A stretch of DNA of 64,000 nucleotides from Daphnia carinata (taxonomy: Eukaryota; Arthropoda; Branchiopoda; Diplostraca; Daphniidae): positions 7,118,446-7,182,445 of the forward strand of contig NC_081338.1 in NCBI RefSeq assembly GCF_022539665.2. Reading direction: 5' to 3'. Shown here piece after piece: positions 1 through 10,655 of the stretch. Both the position numbers and the translations under genes were made by a program. Position 1 is the first letter of the stretch; each line of letters begins with the position of its first letter. Under the pieces are notes generated by a model. The model worked only from the letters and a program-made list of their open reading frames with translations. It was not told the origin of the DNA and did not search any database.

Positions 1-412
1 GTAAATCGTGTATTTATCAACATTAAAAGAGACACAAACTTGTAATTTATGTATTCTTTGAACCCCTTTTTGCTCCTTGTAGTAGCTCGAATCCCCATAA
101 CGAGACTAACGACAGTCTATTCCCTAAAAGCGTTAATTAATTCTCCGTAATTCAATAACCTAGTAGATTCGCTAGAAAATTAATCGTCTGATTAACCTAC
201 CGTGACGTTAACGAGACCAACGTAAAGATCGTTCTACGAAAAGCACTAGTTTGCTAAAGCTAAAGCTACAGCCAATGTGACTGAGAATCTCCGTTACACT
301 CTGAAAGAATTCCATTAATTCAGATTTTTTGGCAAATGGCTTCGACAGTTGATCATCTTTGTTTGATGCATCGTAGGCGACTGCGTTCGACGTATAGTCA
401 TTTTTAAGTCGA

Positions 413-748
413 TTTATTATCCGTTCATAGTAATTTCATCAAACTCCAGAGAGTGTGTACGACAAAACAAATCTCATTTTCGTGTTCCTTGTTAAATTTT
501 AAATCAGAATCATGTATAGTTATCTAGATTTATTGATATAATTTTTTAATAGGAAACACTTTTAAGCCCGACAAAATAAGCCCGACTTTTCCACCAATTT
601 AGTATTTTTCCAAAAACTTCAATTTAATAACGAGTAGATGTGCTTTAGGTTTGAAATCAATTAGAATCATGAAAACTGACTTAATATTTCAAGAGGTTTT
701 ATTATCCGTTCATAATAATTTCATCAAACGTCAGAGAGTGTGTACGAC
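413..748 (+). repeat. Direct repeat pair, about 51 bp units
   Basis: Bases 413-463 and 698-748 are near-identical (a few substitutions), both running from 'tttattatccgttcat' to 'gtgtgtacgac'. The 235 bases between them contain the dispersed 'aagcccgac' repeat, so the pair may mark an insertion with a long target duplication, or a tandem duplication. Seen directly; the mechanism is inference. Confidence 0.7.
424..595 (+). repeat. Dispersed 'aagcccgac' repeat, copy 1
   Basis: This shares blocks in the same order with 13180-13325: 'cattttcgtgttccttgttaaa', then 'aatcagaa.cat', then 'ttttttaataggaaa', then 'aagcccgacaaaataagccc'. It is probably a copy of a non-autonomous mobile element. No coding capacity is visible. 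Confidence 0.65.
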
Positions 749-1058
749 GTAATAGCATACTTTGTGTATTTATACAGTACTGTATATATATAAACCTTTG
801 GTATATAGATAACTCAATATCCAATCATTACATTTGAAGACCTATCCTTTATACAGGAGCATTTGTATCAATAGATGCTGACCGAAACATTGCAAGGCAA
901 TTCTCTTTTTTTCGTTTTGCAACGAACAAAAGTATTCGTAAATAATAGAGACTAAGGACAGTATGGATACAAATGAAGGCTTTAAAAATGTGAGCCAACG
1001 ACAAAACATGGCGACAGCCTTTCAAAAAGCGGAGCGGCAGAAAGATCTCGGTCACCCC

Positions 1059-4000
1059 CTACAACGGGGTAGTGAATCCGTTGTTGTTACTGTCATCGTC
1101 GTCATCGCTGTAGTAAAAATGACTTCCTTGCTGAGCTGGCCAGTGCATTTGGCGTTCATCTGGTGGCACGAGTCCGCCCTCTGACATCCACTCGTCGGTA
1201 GTCATCAAAGCGGATGAGTGTTGAGCCGCAAATAACTGCCGCCCACAGTCTGGACTGAGACTGGTGGCGCTTGGAGAAAAAAGTTCGTAAGAAGCGGCTC
1301 GACTTCCAGCGAAAGCTGTCGCTGAAGGGTATCGCAAATGATCCGGTAGACGCGGCTTGGTCACTGGCGGAGCAGAGAACCCTCTCCACGGATTCAACTC
1401 GGATTCGTTGGAAAGCCTGTCGGGCACCAGTGCCAAAGGGAGGCCAACTCTTTGAAGAGCTAAATTTCTCTCCCAATGGATCAGTTCCAACTGATAAAAT
1501 CGTTTCTCTTCCGTCAATCTTTGAAGTTCGGCATCGCGATCGGCCAGAACTTGGTGCATCTCTAGAATTATTTGTTGCGCTTCTGCGTGCTCGGGATCAT
1601 CGCAGCACATGATCGTCGATTGCATCTGTTCGAATTGTTCAATTTTTATCGATAGGCATTCTTCCGACGAGTTTACGTGGTGAGTGGCCACCGCGCTACG
1701 CGTGGAAGAAAGAATGCCGGCGTCCAGATCGGGACAGGGTCTCAAATTATCTTGACTTGTTGCAGCGCTCGTTGATGGCGAACATCCGTCCCCTGCACTT
1801 CGACTGTACATATACACACACAAAGTTTGTATTATAAAACAACCGTTTTTGCTCTGTTTAAAGCAGCAATATATTCAATCCTATAATCAGCTTTTATATT
1901 CCATCAAAACATGTACTCGTATAGCGAATATAAACGCAAGCGCTGTTATGTCGTTAAGGCTGCGTTTAAGCTTATCACGTTGTCTTTCCACGGCATTTTG
2001 GGGTCGTCTTTATTCGATAAGAAGAACTGAGCCATTTGAAGTTTGACGGCTTTGTTTTTTTTGTTTTTTTCACGACCGTCGTTATTGCCGACGAACTGGA
2101 GCACGTCTTGTTTGTCTAGGCTGTGGGTTTTTTTTGTTTTGCTTTTGAGGGCGTTTCAACAATGAAATCTATCACCCAGCCAACATCCATCAATCAAGTG
2201 CGAAAAGGAGAATATTTGGCAGCGTCATTATCCAAGGCGGTATGATGGGGGAAGGAGAAACATAAAAACAAGAGTCAAGGCAAGAACTATATAACTTTGG
2301 GAGCTGGCGAAAAAAAAAATCAATAGCAATGAGCAAAAATATCAGCAGAAAATCACACTTGAAAAAAAAATCATATCCAAATTCGAAACAGAAAAAGAAA
2401 TTGCACCCGGAGAACGTTATTAATGCATGCAAAAAAGGAAAAGAAGCTATAAGGGCACGCTCGTTAGGCAGGGGTGGTTTAAAAATGTTATGTTTGCATA
2501 GTTATTATATCCGCAATGCAAAAATGCCTGAAGAATTGAACTCTTTAATAAAAAAAGGTTTCCTCGGAAAATAGCAGTTATTTTGGAACACGATCGAACT
2601 GCTGGAAGCGGCCAAAATATTCTTAGAAATCAGGGAGCAAAGAGTTAAGGAAAAAAAGGAAAGCTGGACCCGTAGGAATAGGAAACCAATTGTGAGTTTC
2701 TGCTTATTGATTTGTCATCATTTAAAGAAGCTGGAAAGAACTATGGAACATAAAGGAGTTTAGCAACGGCTATCAGCGTGATTAAGGGAAGTAAGACGGA
2801 TAGCCAACTGATGTAAAAGCAAGCGAAAGCGACAAGGAAAAGGATACAGAACGGAAGGATCTCAGGAAAACTGTAGAACCAAAAGGTAAAAAGAAAAATG
2901 GTTAATCAAAATGCATTCGGTAAAAGGATAAACACCATCTTCACAACATTTTCATTTGAAAAAAAAAATCTGCGCATCAGAAATCCATTCAGAAATATTT
3001 CCAAAGATGCATATGAAATAATATTTTTTAAAACACCATTCGAACAAGCAAAGAAAAAAACCAATCAAATCTAGGGGCTTCTTGAGTGTTTCAAGCATCA
3101 AAACATTTCGCCTTTAAGTGTGTGCAGCTCGGAACGCGTGTCATGTTGGCTGTAAATGTTTCGTACAACGTTTGACTCACATAAAGCGATAAATCGGGGG
3201 TTCCACTGTTTTTTTTTGTTTCACCATAGTTAAATAACTTAATGTATATTCATCTTTAAAACATAACAAAGAGACGTTCATTCTGAAAATAAAATGGGCG
3301 AAACGATACCTGGCCCATGAAACGATAGCGAAACAAAAGATGATTTGAATCAAGATCATTTACAGAGCTCATTCGGGATTAGCTCTGCTATCTTGAATCA
3401 AGAAGAAAATTGAAAAGAAAAATTGCATTCTAACACGACGGATAACTTACCCGTTGGGTGGTGTGGATTCATCGTAATCTTCTTCGCCGCTGCTCTCAGT
3501 TGTGCTGGCAGTGCTTTCATCATCGCTGCCACGTCGTCGGGAACTCGATGTTTCTCTGTTGGATTCGGTTCGATCTTCCGAACGTTGTAAGAGTTCCAAC
3601 TGTTCCTCTTGCCGCAAAACGAGCTCTTGCAATCTGTCAAGTTCCTGTTGCCTTTGAGAGGACTGTTCACATCAAATCGAATGGTTATGTAAATCGTTAC
3701 GTCAATTTTGTTGGCCGCATGTACCATTTTGTTGGCGTCGGTGAGTCGCCTCTGAAGATCAGAAATGTGCTCTTGTAGCGATTGCAGTTGTGTTTGATAA
3801 TGTTCTCCTAGTTGAGTCAATGCCTCTTGCTTTTCCTCCTCAATCAGGCTTTGAAGAGCGTCTATGGAGTAAACTATTTTAAGCGCAACATACTGAGATG
3901 TGAGTTTAAGGGGAGAGGAGTTCAAATCATGTCGGCGTGCACACAAAACACCGTGAACTACGACTCGGCTATAAGGAAATCTTACATGCGGGTGAAAATT

Positions 4001-6377
4001 ATACACGGTGATAATTTACTCAATTGGCTTTGATGCTGAATTTCTATCGACTGGAGCTTCTCTTCGTATGTTTGTTCCAGGGCTTCTTTACTTTCTTCAC
4101 TGGATGATCCACGCTGTTCTGTAATATTCACAAAGAATGACATTAATTGTTGTAATACCCGCATCCCACTATGATTGGCATTCAAATGTTTTGCCTAATT
4201 CTTCGGCGTGCTTCTGTTCCACTTGTTCCATGAATTCGATATGTGAGTCTTGAACTTTGTTCAACTGTCTTCTTAATTCGCACAATTCTCGATCAGCTTC
4301 AGCTCGAGTTTCTTCCACCTGTTTATTCAATTTGGCTTCACGTTGCTGGAACGAATTTTTAAGCTCTGCAATCTGTTATTTTTTTTTTATTAAAAAAAAA
4401 AAGACAATTAAAAATTTCCATAAGTGAATTTCAAACAGGAGACTGACTTGATGGTTCATCGCTACTTGCTGGGTGTCCAATTGCTTCTTAATGGCGGCGA
4501 TTTGGTCGTCCTTCTCGCGAACTACCTGACGTATGGCCTTTAACATCTCTTCTTCGTTAGAGGCCACCAGTTCAGCTCGCAACCGATTGTATTCAATCAA
4601 AGAATTCTCTTTCCATTTGGCCTCCATCTCCTGTTGCTGCTTACGTGTACAGCCCTGCATTCGAATTCTGTGTAGGTCGTCTTCAAGGATTTTCTCCGTT
4701 TCTTTTAAATGATCAACTTGACGGGCTGCCGTCCTAATGACCCTCTGTTGTTCAAACACCAGACCTCGCAACTGAATCACTTCAGCCTCGTAACTCTTGA
4801 GATGAGCAATCTGTTTACGAAACAAAGGGCCATTTAGCTACTTGCTGCAAAATTGCGTCACGGGTGGTAAAAAAATAATGAATCGTACTTCTGTTAGTTT
4901 CTCATCTATGTCCCGTTTATCTTCTACGAGCTTCTGGTATTCCATTGCCATCTCGTTTTTGAACCGTTCTTCGGCGGATTTCTCCGTTTCGACTAGTTTC
5001 TTTTTGTATTCTCTCTCGATCTCTCCGAGCTTCCATTCGAAGTCGTCTAGGAGTTGCGATTCCCTCGAAGCATCTCGCAACATTTTAGACTCGATTTCAG
5101 CTTTCTCTTCGAGAGCTTCTTCTAAAGCCTAAAATTTCAAAGAATTATGATCGCATATTATAATGATTCAAATCATTCGTGTGATGAAACATTTACCTCT
5201 TGCAAAAGTCGCAATTCTTCTTCTCGTTCGTTGTCAACAAGTTCTCGTTCCTTATTCCATTCAGCTTCTAAACGTTCTATTACTTCTAGTTGAACCTGAC
5301 GTTCTTCATCGGCCAGTATAGCTTCTAACTGTTCCACTCTTTCGGTCTTCTCTCTCAGCTCCGACTCCAACCGACGTATTTGCTCTTTCATGGCGTTGAT
5401 CATGTCTGTCTGGTCTTCTTCTAGCGTTGACATTGTATCGTCCTGTTGGACGACTTCGTTGAAAAGTAAAAGAAGACGACATGAATTACAACACGTGATT
5501 TGGACGTTAACAATAGAATTCAAAATAAAGAAAGGGAAAATGTGCAATTAACTGCAACACGTTAGCAGAACGCATCTGGGAGGCGGTATATAGCTAGCAG
5601 TCGTTAGTTTTGTGCGATTCGTGAACTGAGGATGAAGACAGTATGAATTATACTTGATATTTCATGTAGAGGCGATGCTTCCTCGGATAAAAATGGAGAC
5701 TGAGCAGCTTCGTCTAAATCTCTTTGTGTTATCGTTATCGGCAACACATGCGTTGCATCCGGTATGGCTGAGTCTGTCAGACTGACGTCACCAGGGTCGG
5801 AAATAACAATATCTTTACAATTGAAGGAAACACGACGAGGTTGTTTATCCTTTGTACTCTTCTCCGGTAAATCTTTTGCCAGCCTACGCGTTGTTTCAGA
5901 TTCCGGACCATCCGTGGGAGCTAACGGACTAGGCTGAGTCAGAGTGATCGGTAATACCGGAATAGGTAGTTCCGGTAGTATGACTTCGTGTGCTTCGCAA
6001 AATTCATCGGGCGGTTCTTCTTGTAAGAGGATAGAACTGTCCGATGGTAATGGAAGTTCGACAACTTCGACATGATCAACAGTGCCAACTAACGGAGGCG
6101 TTAGAGGACTTTGTTCTTCAGTAATCAAAGCAATCGGCGGAACATTTTCCGCAGCTTTGTGGCTGGCGATGCTGGACGTTGAGGAGGTGTCGCTGGAAAC
6201 AATGGTTGGCTCTGTTTCAGACTTGAATGAGCCTTTTTTATCTTTACTCGTCTTCTTGGTCCTCTTCTTGTTACTCTCTGCAATTTTCTTGTCTTCTTCT
6301 TCGGCCTTCACAACAGGCGGCTGTTGCTCTGGCTTTGAATCTTTGCTGGCGGTTTTCTTACGGAAGAAGGAAAACAT
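1059..6377 (-). CDS. FAM184-family long coiled-coil protein
   Basis: Nine exons on the minus strand join in frame to about 992 residues: 6377-5654, 5453-5197, 5128-4889, 4810-4448, 4372-4195, 4118-4020, 3861-3701, 3662-3451, 1803-1059. The N-terminal ~240 residues are Lys-, Ser- and Pro-rich and low in structure, starting MFSFFRKK. Most of the middle is Glu/Lys/Gln heptad coiled coil (LRLLQE, QLDTQQVAMNHQ, ISDLQRRL). Near the C terminus, an ADRDAELQRL...FYQLEL stretch resembles the conserved C-terminal block of animal FAM184A/B, and the internal KWKEN...LRAEL block also fits. The family role is poorly known; no enzyme domain is visible. The ninth exon is set off by a 1.65-kb intron. The fifth intron needs a GC donor. 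An in-frame ATG at 6389 is an alternative start. Family assignment is from recalled motifs, not a search. Confidence 0.7.
1804..3450 (-). other. Large last intron of the FAM184-like gene
   Basis: The intron runs from the donor after 3451 to the acceptor before 1803. Its plus strand from about 2160 to 2900 is strongly purine-rich (long runs of a/g, many 'gaaa' and 'aagg'), giving Lys-rich ORFs such as 2329-2574 with no recognisable family. It could be a decayed insertion. No further exon of the host gene was found in it. Confidence 0.5.
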
Positions 6378-8562
6378 GGTAAGCAGCACTTGAAAAATTT
6401 AGATGCTGGGGAATGTTACACCGACTGCTTTATATTGTCAGCCCTCGAAAATCGAGCAACATCGACGTTACTGCTCAGCAAAGCCACTAGAAGCTTACTG
6501 GGGTGTTCGATTCATCCGACGAGCGTGTTTTCTGTTTGCAACCAAATCCACTTTGGCTACATGCCCAAATGTAGCACTGTCGTGATCCGACGTGAAGAAA
6601 TAGTCGTGTTCATCGCGCCTCTATTCGTATTTTCAGTGAACGCCATCTCTGACTTCGTTACAACAAAATTATGAGTGTGTGCCGCGGCCGACTGTTTTAT
6701 CGTTCCTTAGAATTCTATGTTTTGCATTTGTTTTTCCAAAGCTAAAGTTGTTAACCGAATGGTAACCCAAAGCCCAATGTGTCACTGAGAAGAGGCAATG
6801 ATGTCGCGTCAGTAGAAAATTATAATGTGATCGAAACAAACTAACAAGCAAGAGTAACCGAAAACGTCATTGTTATCTATTTGATTGTTGTAGATTTTTT
6901 GTTTCAATGGTTACAAAGTTAGGGTCTCAAGACAAATAGACAAGTTGTCATTGCAGCCTTGCAACCATTGTAATTAAGCTATTTTTAACCGAAAGTGTCA
7001 ACCAAGATTTCAGAAACGCGAAAGAAAAACCAAACCGTCCCATTCTGTATCAAGTTTCAGAGAAGGATGCGTGGCTTGTTTGTTTTAGCAGGCACTAAGT
7101 CTGTGTCTCATTCTAAAAATTCATTGTCCGACAATAGAAATAGACGGAAAAGAAAATACACAACAGACACACATTATTTGTCAACTATAAAGTAGCATAC
7201 TCGCGAAGGTATACCACAGACGAGAAAGCAATTAGCTAATTCTAATGAGATTCGGACTTCATCAAGATGACCATGGCCGCAAATTTTGGACGTCTCAAGT
7301 GATTCCCCCTCACATATTTCGTCCCCCCCCCCCTGTAAAAATAGACGGCACATTGAATGTTAAAAAAAAGTGTGTCAAGAAACAGTCTTCTCTTCCACGC
7401 GCTGCAGTGTACACAATCAGCATCCGCCAGGATGTTTTCTGTCTTATCCTTGGACCCATCGGCTGGCTCCGACGCCGACTTCTATTTTTAGATATCAACT
7501 TTTCCATCTGCTGCTTGGCGCTCTCAAAACCTACATGCCCTTTCACCAGTTAGGACATACATCGGTTTCTCAATTCCGCATCCTGATTTGTGAAAACGTA
7601 GCAGTAAAGAAACGAGAAAAGGTGGGGGAACGGGAATCGGGTCCGGTGTTATTCCGGGACATTTGACGTCAATGACGTTAATGGAGCCAAAACACCGGCG
7701 AGAAATAGGAAAATGAGAACCTCAAAAACAAAATCGCTCCTGATGCAACGCACCATTTAAATCGTTTTTTTTTCTTCTTTGCTGATGACGAATATTGAAA
7801 AGAAATAAAAGATAAAAATACAGACTGCCAAACCTCACTCATCAGTGGGAGGTAAAAAAAAAATGAGAAACAAAACAAACAAATAACCGTGGGCTCTTTC
7901 ACAAAATCTAGTGCTATATCTAACATTAAAAATAAAACTCACTCACTTCTCTATTTTGAGGAGAAAGAAATACTAAGCGCGCGCGCGAGTAAAGCCACGG
8001 TGAGGTGTCGAAAGTTGAAACAGCTGGTTCAGTCAGTCAAATCAAATGGTAAGATATGGAGGCGGGGCGTTCTGGGAACACGAACACTAAAGTTTCGAGG
8101 GAAAACACGACCGATAGAGATGTGACGCCGAGATTTCACGCACCACATTGGCCCAAAACAACCTCCTGTCGATCACTGGTATGACGCCGGTCAACTGCGT
8201 GGAAATAAAGTTCTCGAGCACGATCACCCATCTGAAAATCAGGTCTTCTCGTAGACAAAAGACAAGCATCTCGTGAGAATTACTCTTGACAGAAAGTGTA
8301 GGACGGGGAATGGGAAAAGTGCCAGTTATAATACTAAGCAGCATCTCGTCAAGAAATATACCGTACGTCAGTTTCCCCTCTGTTTTGGAAGCTAAAGACA
8401 ATACTAAAACAAGAAAACCAAACAAACACCGTTTTAAAAAATGGACGACACAATTAAATAAATGGAGGCATAATTTATAGTGACTATTTGATTGATAATA
8501 AATGTATTCATGTGCACTGAATAATTATAATAGGTCGTGATGTTTATACATAGTTCTGCTCT
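6378..8562. other. Intergenic, promoter side of the FAM184-like gene
   Basis: No gene is supported. Upstream DNA of the FAM184-like gene lies at the left, the 3' flank of the aldo-keto reductase at the right. It contains a C10 run at 7324-7333, an alternating GC stretch at 7977-7987 and a perfect CRE octamer at 7664-7671. Several ORFs of 60-112 codons lack splice partners or recognisable sequence. Confidence 0.5.
7664..7680. promoter_or_regulatory. CRE-like palindrome with adjacent half-copy
   Basis: TGACGTCA (7664-7671) is followed at once by TGACGTTA (7673-7680). TGACGTCA is the consensus for CREB/ATF factors. It lies 1.3 kb upstream of the FAM184-like start, so any regulatory role is only inference. 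Confidence 0.25.
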
Positions 8563-9861
8563 TTAGAATTCGATGGCAAACGGAAAGTAGGGGTGATCAG
8601 CAACCCAGTCGTGGTGAAGATACCTCACATTGCAGTTGAGCGAATTCAGATTAGTCATTTCTTCTTCTGAGAGTTTGAAGTCAAAGATGTTGAAATTCTC
8701 TTCAAGTCTTGCCTTGGACACAGATTTGGGGATGACAGCAACCCCTCGTTGAATCTTAAAAGAATGTGAAGTCACAAACTCAATCTGGAAAACCAGAACG
8801 AAAAGAAGAGAACACTTACCTGATAGCGGATGAGAACCTGAGCCGCTGACTTATTATGGTTCTTCGCTATCTCCAGTACCACAGGATCTTGCAGCAGAGA
8901 ACGATCACCGGATTTCGCCCATGGGCGATCGGGCGAGCCAAGCGGGCTGTATGCGGTTAACACCACTTGCCTCTTAGCACAGTAGTCGATTAATTTTTGT
9001 TGATTTAAGTACGGATGACATTCCACCTGGCCAATTAACAAGTTTCACCAATTCTTACGCCTATTTCAGGCACGCTTTTTCGGATTCTACACATTTATCA
9101 ATAAGCACTTACCTGGTTCGTAACAGGTTTGATCGTGCAAGTGTCAAGAACCCGCTGCAACTGATAACTGTTAAAATTAGAGACACCAATCGAACGTGTG
9201 AGGCCACTGCGAACACATGCCTCCATTGCTTTCCATGTCTCCACATAGTCTATGCTGGAGTAAATAAGCTTGCCATTATCATCCACTGGATTCAAACCAG
9301 AATTTTCCTTTAAAGGGATGCAAAAGACAGAGAATACATTTTTGGACAAGATAACTTATCAGATGCTAAAAGTTATACTTGAAATGCCATGGGAGAATGG
9401 ATCAAATACAAATCCAAATAATCAAGGCCAAGATGTTTCAGGGTTTCCCGTAGCCCAACTTCCACCAAATCTGGTCTATGGTGAGAGTTCCACAGCTAGG
9501 CAAAACAAGTACTTCACAGTTACCCAAGACAATCATTTAATAGCAAACAGATTTACCTTGCTAACAATGTATAAGTCTTCACGACTAACACCACTGGTCA
9601 TAATTTTCTGTAGAGCATTACCTATTTCATTTTCATTCTCATAAACCATAGCACAATCTATATGACGATAGCCGATAGCAACTGCGGTTTGCACGGCCTT
9701 CTCTACTTCTCCAGGAATTGACTGACATCATATAAACCAATAAATATCACGAATTATTTTGAGTCCGCGATCTGCCTTCTGACGTAAGTTTTTACCTTCC
9801 ACGTTCCAAGTCCAAGTATTGGCATTTTTGTCCCATTATTCAGTTTGATTTCTTCTTGCAT
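8563..9861 (-). CDS. Aldo-keto reductase (AKR1 type)
   Basis: Six exons (9861-9796, 9721-9557, 9495-9379, 9307-9113, 9026-8820, 8754-8563), all joined at phase 0, encode 313 residues, the normal length for NADPH-dependent AKR1 reductases (cytosolic reduction of aldehydes, ketones and sugars). The TIM-barrel signatures are present: [15 protein letters not shown] at the N terminus, YRHIDCA..Y, the SKLWNSHH strand, LIHSP, and the NADP-binding VAVIPKS near the C terminus. The catalytic tetrad Asp, Tyr, Lys (SKLW) and His (LIHSP) is intact. The start at 9861 follows family length. An in-frame ATG at 9942 would add 27 mostly hydrophobic residues (AYIVIFSVCLLI) resembling a signal sequence. The exact substrate cannot be read from sequence. 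Confidence 0.92.
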
Positions 9862-10177
9862 TATAGTAGTGCACACGACAACTTTTTCCTGCCAACTATT
9901 GTGGATCAACAGGCAGACGGAAAATATAACGATGTAAGCCACTAAACAAACTTGCTGGCCAAGGGTGTTTCTAAAGCGGTACTTTGCGCTTTTATAATCA
10001 CGGATGATTATGTAACAGTGATTTGATAGACATGAGATGTTCGAAGAGATAATGAAACACTAGTCATTTTTATTTATGTTTTTACAATAGTTTTACGATT
10101 TTCAGTTTGGATGCAAACAGTGTCAGATTAAACTTCCGGACCATGTTCTAATAAATACGCCGGCAAACAATTTGCAT

Positions 10178-10250
10178 GGGGATGTAGCTCAGATGGTAGA
10201 GCGCTCGCTTAGCATGCGAGAAGTACGGGGATCGATACCCTGCATCTCCA
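10178..10250 (+). tRNA. tRNA-Ala (AGC)
   Basis: This is a complete 73-base cloverleaf. The 7-bp acceptor stem GGGGATG/CATCTCC includes a G3:U70 wobble, the classic alanine identity element. The D-arm GCTC/GAGC, anticodon arm CTCGC/GCGAG with loop TTAGCAT (anticodon AGC) and T-arm CGGGG/CCCTG are all present, with no intron. It is followed directly by a T7 run (10251-10257) that serves as RNA polymerase III terminator. Confidence 0.97.
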
Positions 10251-10257
10251 TTTTTTT
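10251..10257 (+). terminator. Pol III terminator of the tRNA-Ala gene
   Basis: Seven T residues start at the base after the discriminator A of the tRNA, the usual RNA polymerase III stop signal. Confidence 0.85.
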
Positions 10258-10655
10258 CTTTAATCGAAAACAATTTCTACTATTGGTTGATCGGAATGTC
10301 ATACAAAAACGGAAAACGACACAGCTTTGCAACTTCCAAGCCCTAAAAGCAACATGTGTCCAGGTTCCTTTTAACCACGATTAGGTGAAATTGTTCTCCT
10401 TAAATAATTATAATAGTTAGTCGATCGATTAATCGTTGCCCGAATAGCACAGCAGTCGACGAAAAACAAGAATTTGACAAACACGTTGCAAGTTGTAATC
10501 CATAGGTCACTCTCTCTGAATGGTGCTTGTTTAAGAAATCACATAGCAATATAAGGACGGATTTGAACATGTGGTTAAATTGTTAAACAAACCTTTTCTA
10601 CGTCTGTATCCAAGTGGTCTTTTCCTTCGTTGCCTCTACTGTGTGAGAATCTGCT
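10258..10655 (+). other. Upstream region of the PDE12-like gene
   Basis: About 400 bases lie between the tRNA and the PDE12-like start codon. They presumably contain its promoter and 5' UTR; no clear TATA box or other motif was identified. Confidence 0.4.

Larger units (their letters stand above)
1..1058. other. Intergenic, repeat-bearing
   Basis: No coding region can be supported here. The stretch holds a copy of a dispersed repeat (about 424-595) with the signature 'aagcccgacaaaataagccc', also present near 13.3, 13.6 and 18.9 kb. It also holds a direct duplication of about 51 bases (413-463 and 698-748). The ORFs on either strand are short and lack splice or family support. Confidence 0.6.

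Noticed and set aside
963-1612. Plus-strand ORFs overlapping the last FAM184-like exon
   Set aside because: They are antisense shadows of the minus-strand exon 1803-1059, whose frame carries the conserved FYQLEL block.
2329-2574. Lys-rich 81-codon ORF in the FAM184-like intron
   Set aside because: Explained by purine-rich composition; no family signal and no good acceptor or donor.
8087-8425. Minus-strand ORF of 112 codons with a signal-peptide-like start (MFGFLVLVLSLAS)
   Set aside because: No recognisable domain, no splice partner, and a polar/hydrophobic mix expected by chance; called intergenic.
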